Shown in pieces: positions 33,134 to 40,842 of a stretch of 64,000 nt of DNA. The translations under genes and the position numbers were made by a program. Below the pieces are notes generated by a model. It saw only the letters and a list, made by a program, of their open reading frames with translations, was not told the origin of the DNA and searched no databases. This DNA is from J084 sp964471405 (lineage in GTDB: Bacteria; Pseudomonadota; Alphaproteobacteria; Sphingomonadales; Rhodothalassiaceae): positions 57,105-121,104 of the forward strand of contig CAYYGH010000002.1 in NCBI GenBank assembly GCA_964471405.1. Reading direction: 5' to 3'. Within the stretch, counting starts at the first letter, position 1. Each line of letters begins with the position of its first letter.

Positions 33134-33715
33134 ATGATACATGCACGATTGCGAGAAGTCCGTAAACGCAAGGGCCTGACTCTCCAGCAGGTGGCTGAGC
33201 GCGTGCCCCCTGATGGCACGACGCCGCAGACCATCGGCCGGCTTGAGACGGGCGCACGCAAGTTGACCTTGGAATGGCTTGAGAAGATCGCCAAGGCGCT
33301 GGAGGTGGATCCGGCGGAACTGCTGGTGGTGCCCGGGGCCGGTGATCTGGAGATCGCAGGCACGGTGGCTCTGCATGGCCGCATCGATCGCAGCCCGCAA
33401 TTGGCCGAGATTCTTGCCTTGCGCCAGATCTCACAGGATGCGATCGCGCTCAGGGTGGAGGAGAATCTGGGAGCCTATCGGGCCGGGGACGTACTGCTGT
33501 GCCGCCCGCTTGAACCGGCGGCCTGGCAGGAGGCGGTAGGATGCGAGGCCTATGTGGAGGAAGAAGAGGGGTTCTGCTACTTCGGCAAGCTTGCCCGTCT
33601 TGATGAGAAAGGCCGTGGCGACATTCTGGCTCCCGGGGCGCGGGCGCCCGTCTGGCGCGGCCGCCGACTCAAGCGGGTCGCTCCCTTGCGGGCGGTTCTG
33701 CGCCTGGTCCCCTGA
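33134..33715 (+). CDS. XRE-family transcriptional regulator with S24-like C-terminal domain
   Basis: The 193-residue protein has an N-terminal Cro/CI helix-turn-helix (IHARLREVRKRKGLTLQQVAERV, then TTPQTIGRLETGARKLTLEWLEKIAKALEV). The C-terminal half (about 75-193) looks like the S24/LexA beta fold (YRAGDVLLCRPLEPAAW; GFCYFGKLARL), but I see no Ser-Lys catalytic pair, so self-cleavage is not expected. It probably represses its own and the divergent DUF6456 promoter, where two ATGGTTATAA copies overlap both -10 elements. GGAGGAAGAC precedes the ATG. Confidence 0.85.
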   Translation: MIHARLREVRKRKGLTLQQVAERVPPDGTTPQTIGRLETGARKLTLEWLEKIAKALEVDPAELLVVPGAGDLEIAGTVALHGRIDRSPQLAEILALRQISQDAIALRVEENLGAYRAGDVLLCRPLEPAAWQEAVGCEAYVEEEEGFCYFGKLARLDEKGRGDILAPGARAPVWRGRRLKRVAPLRAVLRLVP

Positions 33716-33766
33716 GGCGGACGGCAGGCGAGGCGGGGGCTGCGATCATGACGAATGCGCAGCCCA

Positions 33767-34654
33767 TCATCCGTTCCTCCTGCCGGATTCGTCCGCATCG
33801 GTGAGCGGGATCTTCATGTAGCGCCGGCCGTTGCTTTCGGCAGGCGGCAGTTCCCCTGCGCGGATATTGACCTGAAGAGAAGGATAGAGCAGCCGGGGCG
33901 GGGCAAGACTGCGGTCCCGCTCCTGGCGCAGGCGCACGAAGGTCTGCTCGTCTATCCCGTCATGGACGTGGACATTGTGCGCACGCTGCTCGGCGACCGT
34001 GGTTTCCCAGCGCGCCTCGCGGCCGCCCGGGCGATAGTCATGACACATGTAAAGACGGGTATCGGGGCGCAGTTCCGTCAGAATCCGCCGGATGGAGCGG
34101 TAGAGCGTGCGCGCGTCTCCTCCCGGAAAATCGGTGCGGGCGGTCCCGTAGTCCGGCATGAAGATCGTATCACCCACGAAGGCCGCCTCGTCGTCACCCA
34201 GCACATAGGTGACACAGGCCGGCGTATGGCCGGGAGTGTGCATCACGCGTACCGGGATGTCATCGATGGCAAAGCGGTCACCTTCACAGAACAGGCGATC
34301 GAAGGGTTCGCCATTGGCCGCGAAGCGATCCGTCCAGTTGAAGAGCGCATAGAAATGGGCCTGGACCGTCGTGATCCGCGCGCCGATGCCGATACGGCCA
34401 CCCAGCTGCTTCTGCAGCCAGCGAGCGGCCGTGAGATGATCCGCATGGGCATGGGTTTCCAGAATCCACGCAACGGAAAGGTCATGGGCGCGCACATACT
34501 CCACCAGCCGACGGGCCGAGCGGCTCTCCAGCCTGCCTGCTGCCGGATCATAGTCCCACACCGGGTCGATGATGGCGGCTGCTCCCTTCGCGCGCGCATG
34601 CACGACATAGGAAATCGTCGCGGTAACCTCGTCATAAAAACCCTGAACGATCAT
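33767..34654 (-). CDS. blh: Blh/ETHE1-like persulfide dioxygenase
   Basis: The 295-residue metallo-beta-lactamase-fold protein has the metal motif THAHADH (His68, His70, Asp72, His73), HTPGHT (His139, with His143 in the same loop), GDTIF (Asp162) and CHDY (His205). The DPVWDYDPAAGR and DYGTARTDFPGGDARTLYRSI segments, and the long C-terminal part (ETTVAEQRAHNVH; LYPSLQVNIRAGELPP), are specific for the BigR-controlled Blh group. It oxidises glutathione persulfide to sulfite, detoxifying sulfide-derived sulfur. No fused rhodanese is present. The promoter at 34707-34734 contains an ATTC-N8-GAAT operator. Confidence 0.9.
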   Translation of the reverse strand: MIVQGFYDEVTATISYVVHARAKGAAAIIDPVWDYDPAAGRLESRSARRLVEYVRAHDLSVAWILETHAHADHLTAARWLQKQLGGRIGIGARITTVQAHFYALFNWTDRFAANGEPFDRLFCEGDRFAIDDIPVRVMHTPGHTPACVTYVLGDDEAAFVGDTIFMPDYGTARTDFPGGDARTLYRSIRRILTELRPDTRLYMCHDYRPGGREARWETTVAEQRAHNVHVHDGIDEQTFVRLRQERDRSLAPPRLLYPSLQVNIRAGELPPAESNGRRYMKIPLTDADESGRRNG

Positions 34655-35162
34655 GATCGGATCGGTCCCCCTGCCATTTCTGCATCGTGACGCTCATCCA
34701 TCTGCCTGTATATTCGCATATCAGAATATGTGAATGCACACAAGGAGAGCCGGGGAGATGACCGAATCGGAGGAGGACACCGAAGCCCCTCGCCAGTTAC
34801 CGGCGGTGCGATGCAGGAGGCGGCATTTGCGAAGATGGGGAGCAGGCGAATGTCCGATTACGAGCCAACAACAAATGAATTGCGCCAGATGGGAGGGGAA
34901 TAAGTCGATTGCTCCGGCGTTTTTTATGGTGCCGAAGGGAGGAAGGATACGCTTTCTCAACGATTTCTTCCCAAATTGTGCCGAATGGTTTGGAAGCGGG
35001 ATCATGGGCAAGATGCGGGCAGGCAGCCGGAAATGGACGGGACGACGGCATTGGGCGGGAGGCTTGGCACGGCTCAGGCAGGGGCTTCCCACAGGCGGGG
35101 CCGGGATGCGGATTGTTCTGCAAGGTGGTATGCGGAAAAATGCCTCGGGCGGAGGTGGTCCG
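34655..35162. other. Regulatory gap between blh and the porin operon
   Basis: About 510 bp. The left end holds the blh promoter/operator. The rest is AT-richer (34850-34990, with an ATTGCTCCGGCGTTTTTTATG stretch) and could carry the porin-operon promoter, but no clear -35/-10 pair stands out. The reading frame open from 34734 into the porin has no coding character here. Confidence 0.45.
34707..34734 (-). promoter_or_regulatory. blh promoter with SqrR/BigR-type operator
   Basis: On the minus strand TTCACA (5 of 6) and TATACA (4 of 6) are 16 bp apart. The spacer is filled by the dyad ATTC-gcatatca-GAAT (34712-34727), extended on both sides to ATATTC/GAATAT. ATTC-N8-GAAT is the operator form described for the sulfide-responsive ArsR-family repressors SqrR/BigR, and blh is their classic target. 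The same element is at the cydAB promoter. Confidence 0.7.
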
Positions 35163-36314
35163 ATGGGCTGTTCACAGCTCCTGCGGCATGAGCCGGCAGC
35201 ACGCGCATCCAGTGCACGGGCACTTGTGCGCAGCCGCACATCGCCCCGCCCGGGACGGGCGAATGCTGCCGCAGCCCTGCAGATCATGCTGGGGGTGCTG
35301 ATTCTTGTGGCGGGGCTGGCAAGCTCCGGACCGGTCCGAGCCCAGGAGAAAGGATCCTATACCCTTGGCCAGGGCCTGTGGATCGGCAAGCTCAACCTTT
35401 CCGGTTACCTGACCGTCGAGGGCGAGGCTGCCCGCGGTGAAGACGCCAGGCTAGTCGTCGATGATCTTAGCCTCTTCATCCAGGGACGCTTCAATCGCTG
35501 GTTCAACCCCTTCATCGAGGCCGAAGCGGCCTCCCTGCCGATAGCGGTCGAGCATCATGGCCTCTTCGAGGGCGAAGATGCGGATGTCGTGCTGGAACGC
35601 TTCTACAACGACTTCGTGATTTCCGATCACTGGAGTCTGCGGCTGGGCAAGGCGCTGACGCCGGTGGGAGAATGGAACGGCATTCATGCCGGCCCGCTGG
35701 TCGAAACCACCTCACGTCCCCTGACGACATTCCGGGGATTTTCCGAATTCTATTCGGGTGCCGCCCTTCTGTATCAGTCGGAGGTGGAAAGCATCCCGGA
35801 TCTGACCGTCTACTGGCAGCCGGGCGGAGAGCTTGATTCCAATCCAGAAGCCGTGCCGGGGCGCCTGTTTCACGACATCGCCGGTCTCAACCTTGCCTGG
35901 CACTGGGGCCTGGAGAATACGGTGGGCCTTTCCTATCAGCACGCGCGGGTGGCCAAGACCACAGAGCGCCAGAATCTCGTGGGCGCCAATGTCCACCTTG
36001 TGCAGGGACCGTTCGAGCTGTCTTCGGAATTCACCTATGTGCGCCTGCATCGCCCGCGCCTCGATAGCCTGCGCCGGCACGAGCTGGGCCTTTATGTTCA
36101 GGGGCAGTGGCATGTGAGCGAGGAGTGGTCGCTGATCACCCGCTTCGAGGTTTACCGGGATCGGGCGGTGCGTCGGGCGGGCCGCAATGTCGTGATCGGA
36201 ATCAGCTGGCGGCCTCGTCCTCCCATTGTCTGGAAGATCGAATATCTCGACCGCTGGGGCGGGATGCTGGATCTGCGCACGGGCGTGCGTGGATCCTTCA
36301 ATATTCTGTTCTAG
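35163..36314 (+). CDS. Outer-membrane porin-like beta-barrel protein
   Basis: The 383-residue protein has a long basic N-region, a hydrophobic signal core (AAALQIMLGVLILVAGLASSG) and cleavage near VRAQE. The rest is alternating amphipathic strands: LNLSGYLTVEGEAA, NRWFNPFIEAEAASLP, HWSLRLGKALTPVGEWNG, FELSSEFTYVRL and so on. It ends in FNILF, with the C-terminal Phe of outer-membrane proteins. The RLGKALTPVGEWN element recalls phosphate-selective and sugar porins, but I cannot assign a solute. The ATG at 35163 has GGAGG at 7 bp. It heads a run of four same-strand genes (porin, PBP-like, kinase, HD-GYP). Confidence 0.75.
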   Translation: MGCSQLLRHEPAARASSARALVRSRTSPRPGRANAAAALQIMLGVLILVAGLASSGPVRAQEKGSYTLGQGLWIGKLNLSGYLTVEGEAARGEDARLVVDDLSLFIQGRFNRWFNPFIEAEAASLPIAVEHHGLFEGEDADVVLERFYNDFVISDHWSLRLGKALTPVGEWNGIHAGPLVETTSRPLTTFRGFSEFYSGAALLYQSEVESIPDLTVYWQPGGELDSNPEAVPGRLFHDIAGLNLAWHWGLENTVGLSYQHARVAKTTERQNLVGANVHLVQGPFELSSEFTYVRLHRPRLDSLRRHELGLYVQGQWHVSEEWSLITRFEVYRDRAVRRAGRNVVIGISWRPRPPIVWKIEYLDRWGGMLDLRTGVRGSFNILF

Positions 36315-36326
36315 GAGAAACAGGCG

Positions 36327-36896
36327 GTGAGAGGACGCCGGCAGGCAGGGAAAGCGGGAAGGATGGCAGCAGTTCTGCTGCTGCTTTTTCTCGGCGCCCT
36401 CTCTCGACCGGGCCGGGCCGAGGAACTGTGGATCATCGCTCACCGCTCCGTGCCCGTGGACCGGATCGACCGGGAAGAGCTCGCCCGCATCTTCCTGCTC
36501 AAGAAGATGCGCTGGCCCGATGGACGCCCGATCGTGCCGGTGAACAGAGAAGCGGAAAGCCGAGCCCGTCAGCTGTTCACGCGCATCGTGCTGGGACGCT
36601 CCGTGCGGGCGCTCATCGGCTACTGGAACCAGATGCAGTTTCGCGGTCACATGCCGCCCGTGGTGCAGGAATCGGACGCGGCGGTGCTGGGTTTCGTGGC
36701 CCATGTTCCGGGCGCCATCGGCTATGTGCGGGCCCGCGAGGGAACGAGATTGCCCCCGGAGGTGCGGGTGGTCGGCCGCATTCCGGTTCCGGATCAGGAC
36801 ACCTCCCCGCGCGAGAGCCGGTCATCCTTTTTCCTGCCGGAACAGGAAGGGGAGAGACCATCCGGCCCTGCACGGTTGAAGGCGGAGGAACGCTAG
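36327..36896 (+). CDS. PstS-like periplasmic binding-domain protein
   Basis: The 189-residue protein has a signal peptide (MAAVLLLLFLGALSRPGRA) and one lobe-sized domain resembling the phosphate-binding-protein fold: VDRIDREELARIFLLKKMRWPDG, then PVNREAESRARQLF, YWNQMQFRGHMPP and VPGAIGYV. The tripartite DREELARIF / WxDG / IGYV pattern is that of short PBP-like proteins found beside sensor kinases rather than ABC permeases. A ligand-presentation role to the downstream kinase is an inference. The GTG at 36327 follows AGGAGA; an ATG at 36363 is possible. It ends 1 bp before the kinase start. Confidence 0.75.
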   Translation: MRGRRQAGKAGRMAAVLLLLFLGALSRPGRAEELWIIAHRSVPVDRIDREELARIFLLKKMRWPDGRPIVPVNREAESRARQLFTRIVLGRSVRALIGYWNQMQFRGHMPPVVQESDAAVLGFVAHVPGAIGYVRAREGTRLPPEVRVVGRIPVPDQDTSPRESRSSFFLPEQEGERPSGPARLKAEER

Positions 36897-36897
36897 G

Positions 36898-38964
36898 ATG
36901 GCGGGCGTTCTGTCCAGATGGTGGAAAAGCTCCATCCGTCACAAGCTGATGGCGGCCTTTCTCGGCATCTTCTTCATCACCTACGGACCGGCTGCCGTGG
37001 TGATCTTCAGCTCGATCGAATCCGCAATGCGGGCGGAGCAGGTCGCCACCCTCGACCAGATTGCGCTTGAAAAGCGGCAGCGCCTTGCCGGTTTCTTCAC
37101 CCAGATCCGGCAGAATTTGCGAGCCTGGGCGGGACTGGAGGTGATGAACGACATCTTCGCGGCCGATGTGGACAAGCGCATCGCCAGCACGCTCGCCAGG
37201 CTCAAGGAACAATACGACCTGCCCGGAGACCTCTACGTGTTTGACACGGGCGGCCGTCTGGTGGCGGCCACGAGAGGCCCCCTGTCGGAGATGATGCTGC
37301 CGGCCCGCTGGGATCTCGGCGAGCGTGAAGAGACCTTCATCGGCAAGCACCCGGATCCGCTGGCCGGCGGGACGCCTCCCGAGGTGGACCGCAAGCAGGG
37401 CCGGAACGGCAAGACCGCCGCTTCCCCGCAGGAAGTGGTGGCCCTTGTTCGGCAGATCCGCGGCCGGTTTGCGGATCATCCGAGGATCGGCGTTCTGGTC
37501 GCGGTCCTGCCGTGGTCGGCGATCGTGGAGCGGATCGTGGAGAAGGGCAGAACGCCCGTGCTGCTGCTGGATGTCGCCGAGAGGAAGCCTCTGCTCATGC
37601 CTGCGGCACTGGATCTGTCGGCAGCAGGACGGGTCTCCTGGCAGCCCCTGTTCCTGGCTGCGCGGGAGGTGCGGTTGGCCGGTCGGGATTTCATCGCCGG
37701 CTATGCGGACGGGCGTGGAAGCGTGCCGGCACCCTGGCGGCTTGCCGTGCTGGAAGATGCCCATGAGGCCAATGCTCCCATCCGGCGTGTGGGCTGGCAG
37801 CTGGCGCTGCTCGGCATCCTGCTGCTGGCTCCGATCGCGATCAGCATCCGCTGGTTGGCCGGCCGCCTTACGGAACCGCTGCAGGATCTCACAGATACCG
37901 TCGGGGCGATGCGCAGCCGGCAGGACCTGTCGCTGCGGGCCGACGTGACGGGAGAAGACGAGATCGGCGCACTGGCCCGGGCCTTCAACGATCTGGCCGA
38001 CAGTCTGGAGCGGGCCTCACGCGAGCGGGAGGAGGCGCTCCGGCGACTCGCCCAGCTCAATGTCACGCTCGAGCGGCGGGTGCGTGAACGCACGGCCGAG
38101 CTGCAGAAGGCGAATGCCGAGCTCAAGGATGCCTTTGAGCAGCTCAAGGCGGCGCAAAGCCAGCTCGTTCATTCGGAGAAGATGGCCTCGCTCGGTCAGC
38201 TGGTTGCCGGCGTGGCCCATGAGCTCAACAATCCCATCGGCTTCATCTATGCCAATTTCCAGCATCTTCAGGAGTATACGGACGAGCTTTTCGCCGCCCT
38301 TGATGAGATCGGGCAGGCAAGCATGCCGAAGGAGGCGCTCAGGCATCTGGAAGAAATTCTGGAGCGCCACGACATTCCCTTCATTCGCGAAGACCTCCCG
38401 AAGATCATCAGGAGCGGCCGATCGGGGGCCACGCGGATCAAGGAGATCGTCTCGGCCCTGCGCCGCTTCTCACGGCTGGACGAGGCGGAGGTCAAGCCGG
38501 TGCTGCTGGAAGACGGCATCGACGATACGCTCGCCATTCTTCACAACCAGATCAAGAACCGGATCGAGGTGGTCAAGAACTATCGTCTGCGCGCGCCCGT
38601 GGAATGCCGCTCCAGTCAGATCAACCAAGTGTTCATGAATATCATCCATAACGCGATTCAGGCGATGGGCGAGAAGGGGCGTCTGGAAATCGTGACCGAA
38701 CGGGAAGACGAGATGGCGGTCGTGCGCATCAGCGATGATGGGCCGGGCATTCCTCCCGAGATCCGGGACCGCATTTTCGATCCCTTCTTCACCACCAAGA
38801 AAGTGGGCGAGGGGACGGGACTCGGCCTGTCGATCTCTTACGGAATCATCCAGGACCATGCCGGCGAGATTCTGGTCGAGAGCACGCCGGGCCGGGGCGC
38901 AACCTTCATCATCCGCCTGCCTTTGCGTTACCGGCCGTCGGGCAAAGGGGAGAAACAGCCATGA
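36898..38964 (+). CDS. Membrane sensor histidine kinase
   Basis: The 688-residue kinase has TM1 (about 16-38), a periplasmic sensor domain (39-297) with Cache-like features (LYVFDTGGRLVAATRG), TM2 (about 301-320), HAMP (321-373), a coiled coil (375-430), a DHp domain with VAHELNNPIGF (phospho-acceptor His441) and a HATPase domain (QVFMNIIHNAIQAMGEKG N-box, DDGPGIPP, FDPFFTTKKVGEGTGLGLS). It should relay an envelope signal by autophosphorylation. It starts 1 bp after the PBP-like gene and its stop overlaps the ATG of the HD-GYP gene (ATGA, 38961-38964), so kinase, binding protein and regulator are one system. Confidence 0.93.
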   Translation: MAGVLSRWWKSSIRHKLMAAFLGIFFITYGPAAVVIFSSIESAMRAEQVATLDQIALEKRQRLAGFFTQIRQNLRAWAGLEVMNDIFAADVDKRIASTLARLKEQYDLPGDLYVFDTGGRLVAATRGPLSEMMLPARWDLGEREETFIGKHPDPLAGGTPPEVDRKQGRNGKTAASPQEVVALVRQIRGRFADHPRIGVLVAVLPWSAIVERIVEKGRTPVLLLDVAERKPLLMPAALDLSAAGRVSWQPLFLAAREVRLAGRDFIAGYADGRGSVPAPWRLAVLEDAHEANAPIRRVGWQLALLGILLLAPIAISIRWLAGRLTEPLQDLTDTVGAMRSRQDLSLRADVTGEDEIGALARAFNDLADSLERASREREEALRRLAQLNVTLERRVRERTAELQKANAELKDAFEQLKAAQSQLVHSEKMASLGQLVAGVAHELNNPIGFIYANFQHLQEYTDELFAALDEIGQASMPKEALRHLEEILERHDIPFIREDLPKIIRSGRSGATRIKEIVSALRRFSRLDEAEVKPVLLEDGIDDTLAILHNQIKNRIEVVKNYRLRAPVECRSSQINQVFMNIIHNAIQAMGEKGRLEIVTEREDEMAVVRISDDGPGIPPEIRDRIFDPFFTTKKVGEGTGLGLSISYGIIQDHAGEILVESTPGRGATFIIRLPLRYRPSGKGEKQP

Positions 38965-40022
38965 ACGATCAGCCGCTTGCCCGGCCGGGGGCAACCTCGC
39001 TTGCCTCGGGATCCGGGATGCCGCGCTTCACCCTGCTGTTCATCGATGACGAGCCGGATATCGTCGATGCGCTCAGGCGTCTATTCCGCAAGAAATATCG
39101 CGTACTGACGGCTACCAGCGGCAAAGAGGGACTGGCACTCATCCGCACCGAGCCGGTTGACCTGATCATCTGTGATCAGCGCATGCCGGATCTGACGGGC
39201 GACAAGGTGCTGGCTGCCGCCCGTGCCGTGCGGCCCGAGGCGATCCGGATTCTCCTGACCGGCTATTCCGACATCGAGGCCCTCATCACCTGCGTGAACG
39301 AGGCTGGGCTCTACAAATATCTCACCAAGCCCTGGGAGCCGGAAATGCTGCGCCTGACGGTCGAGCGGGCACTCGAGGCGCTGCATCTGGAGCGTCTGCT
39401 CAGGACCACCGCCAGCGAGCTGGAGGAAGCCTATCAGAATGCCGTGACCATGCTGTCCATCGCATGCGAGGGCAAGGATGAGGATACCGGCAATCACGTC
39501 CAGCGTGTGCAGCACTACACAGCCGCGATGGCGATGGAACTGGGGATTGCCGAGGACCAGGCCCAGCACATGGGTGTGATGAGCATCCTGCATGACGTGG
39601 GCAAGATGTCCATTCCCGACGCCATCCTGAAAAAGCCCGGCAAGCTGACGCCGGAAGAGTGGGAGATCATGAAGACCCACACCACCGAAGGCGTGCGCAT
39701 CCTGGGGGATCATCCCTTCTACGAGGTGGCCCGGGAGATTGCCGGCTATCATCACGAGAACTGGGACGGGAGCGGCTATCCCGAGGGGCTCAGAGGCGAG
39801 GACATTCCGCTGTCGGCCCGGATCGTCAAGGTGGCGGATGTCTTCGATGCTCTCGCCTCGCGCCGCCCCTACAAGGATCCGTGGCCGATCCCGAAGATCC
39901 TTGCCTATTTTACGGAATGTCGCGGCACGCAGTTCGACCCGCGGGTGGTCGACAGCTTCTTTCACCTCCATGAAAACGGCGTCATCGATCGCATCATGAA
40001 GGAGTACCCGCCCTGCCCGTAA
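38961..40022 (+). CDS. Response regulator with HD-GYP (c-di-GMP phosphodiesterase) output
   Basis: The 353-residue protein has a receiver domain (20-135; acidic pair FIDDE, phospho-acceptor Asp72 in ICDQRMPD, TGYSD, KYLTKPW) and an HD-GYP domain (160-350) with NHVQR, HD at 211-212 (ILHDVGKMSIPD) and the full HENWDGSGYPEGLRGEDIP motif. All key residues of active c-di-GMP phosphodiesterases are present. Phosphorylation by the upstream kinase should change c-di-GMP levels and so motility or biofilm. Translation is coupled to the kinase. Confidence 0.93.
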   Translation: MNDQPLARPGATSLASGSGMPRFTLLFIDDEPDIVDALRRLFRKKYRVLTATSGKEGLALIRTEPVDLIICDQRMPDLTGDKVLAAARAVRPEAIRILLTGYSDIEALITCVNEAGLYKYLTKPWEPEMLRLTVERALEALHLERLLRTTASELEEAYQNAVTMLSIACEGKDEDTGNHVQRVQHYTAAMAMELGIAEDQAQHMGVMSILHDVGKMSIPDAILKKPGKLTPEEWEIMKTHTTEGVRILGDHPFYEVAREIAGYHHENWDGSGYPEGLRGEDIPLSARIVKVADVFDALASRRPYKDPWPIPKILAYFTECRGTQFDPRVVDSFFHLHENGVIDRIMKEYPPCP

Positions 40023-40050
40023 CGGATGGAGGGATGATGCCGGACCCGGC

Positions 40051-40701
40051 TCACTCGGGAGCAGACGGGCGGGGTCCGCTGCGGGTGGCGGAAGAAGGAT
40101 GGCGGCCAAGCTGCTCACGCAGGCGGGCCAGGCCGGCCGCAAGGCGCTTCCGTCGTTCCCGCGTCGCAAACCAGGCGAACAGTCGGCCGCGCCATGTCCG
40201 ATAGCGGACCTCTTCCCGCCAGGCGAGATCCGTGCTCGCGGAGCTGCGGGCCGCAGGCGACTGCCGGGGCGTGAGCGTGATCTGGATCGTCCGGCTGCTG
40301 TCATGGCCCGTTCGCTGCCAGCACAGCATCCGGGGTGGCTGCCGGCCGCACAGGGTTTCCGTCTCATGCCAGCGCCCGCGCGGGCCGGCGAGGAACAGCA
40401 TGCGGGTGTCCCCCGGCCGACTGCCATCCCCCTTCATCGGGGTCACGGCGACGAGACCGGGCTCCCAGGCCAGCCGCCGATCCGCATCCGCAACGGCGTG
40501 GAAGACCACATCGGCCGGTGCCGGCATCATCAGTGTCACCCTGATGGTCCAGGAGGTGATCAGAGCGCTGATGAGCAGGAAAACCGGTACCGCCGCCACC
40601 AACCCCCAGAAGCCCAGCAGAAGAACCCATTCCCAGCGGTCACGTGGGCGGGGCTTGAGAGAGCTCCCTGCCAGACGGTGGCGGCGCCGCATGTCGATCA
40701 T
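40051..40701 (-). CDS. Membrane-anchored SRPBCC (START-like) protein
   Basis: The 216-residue protein has one N-terminal membrane anchor (WVLLLGFWGLVAAVPVFLLISALI, about 24-47), followed by an SRPBCC domain (MPAPADVVFHAVADADRRLAWEPGLVAVTPM ... GDTRMLFLAGPRGRWHETETL). Such folds bind hydrophobic ligands; the ligand is unknown. The ATG at 40701 has GGGAG at 8 bp. It is divergent from cydAB, so the SqrR-type operator at 40782 could influence it too. It converges with the HD-GYP gene 28 bp away. Confidence 0.72.
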   Translation of the reverse strand: MIDMRRRHRLAGSSLKPRPRDRWEWVLLLGFWGLVAAVPVFLLISALITSWTIRVTLMMPAPADVVFHAVADADRRLAWEPGLVAVTPMKGDGSRPGDTRMLFLAGPRGRWHETETLCGRQPPRMLCWQRTGHDSSRTIQITLTPRQSPAARSSASTDLAWREEVRYRTWRGRLFAWFATRERRKRLAAGLARLREQLGRHPSSATRSGPRPSAPE

Positions 40702-40772
40702 GTTCACAGCTCCCTGCCCGACCGGTGCGGTCACATGTGTGCTTGCAGGCCCGTTTCATGACGGAAAGAGGA

Positions 40773-40802
40773 TTGACATATATTCGTCATCACGAATATG
40801 CT
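40773..40802 (+). promoter_or_regulatory. cydAB promoter with SqrR/BigR-type operator
   Basis: A consensus TTGACA (40773-40778) and TATGCT (40797-40802) are 18 bp apart. ATTC-gtcatcac-GAAT (40782-40797) fills the spacer, touching the -10. A bound dimer would block RNA polymerase. The element matches the blh operator in form and position, and predicts a start of transcription about 40809, which excludes the upstream ATG at 40798 as a start codon. Confidence 0.7.
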
Positions 40803-40842
40803 GGTATCAATCGTTGACGCAGCCGGCTGGAATGGATTGACC

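Noticed and set aside
34734..35162. N-terminal extension of the porin frame
   Set aside because: It has no coding character, and the Shine-Dalgarno and signal peptide fit ATG 35163.
40798..40842. Upstream ATG as the cydA start
   Set aside because: It lies inside the predicted -10 element and would not be in the transcript.
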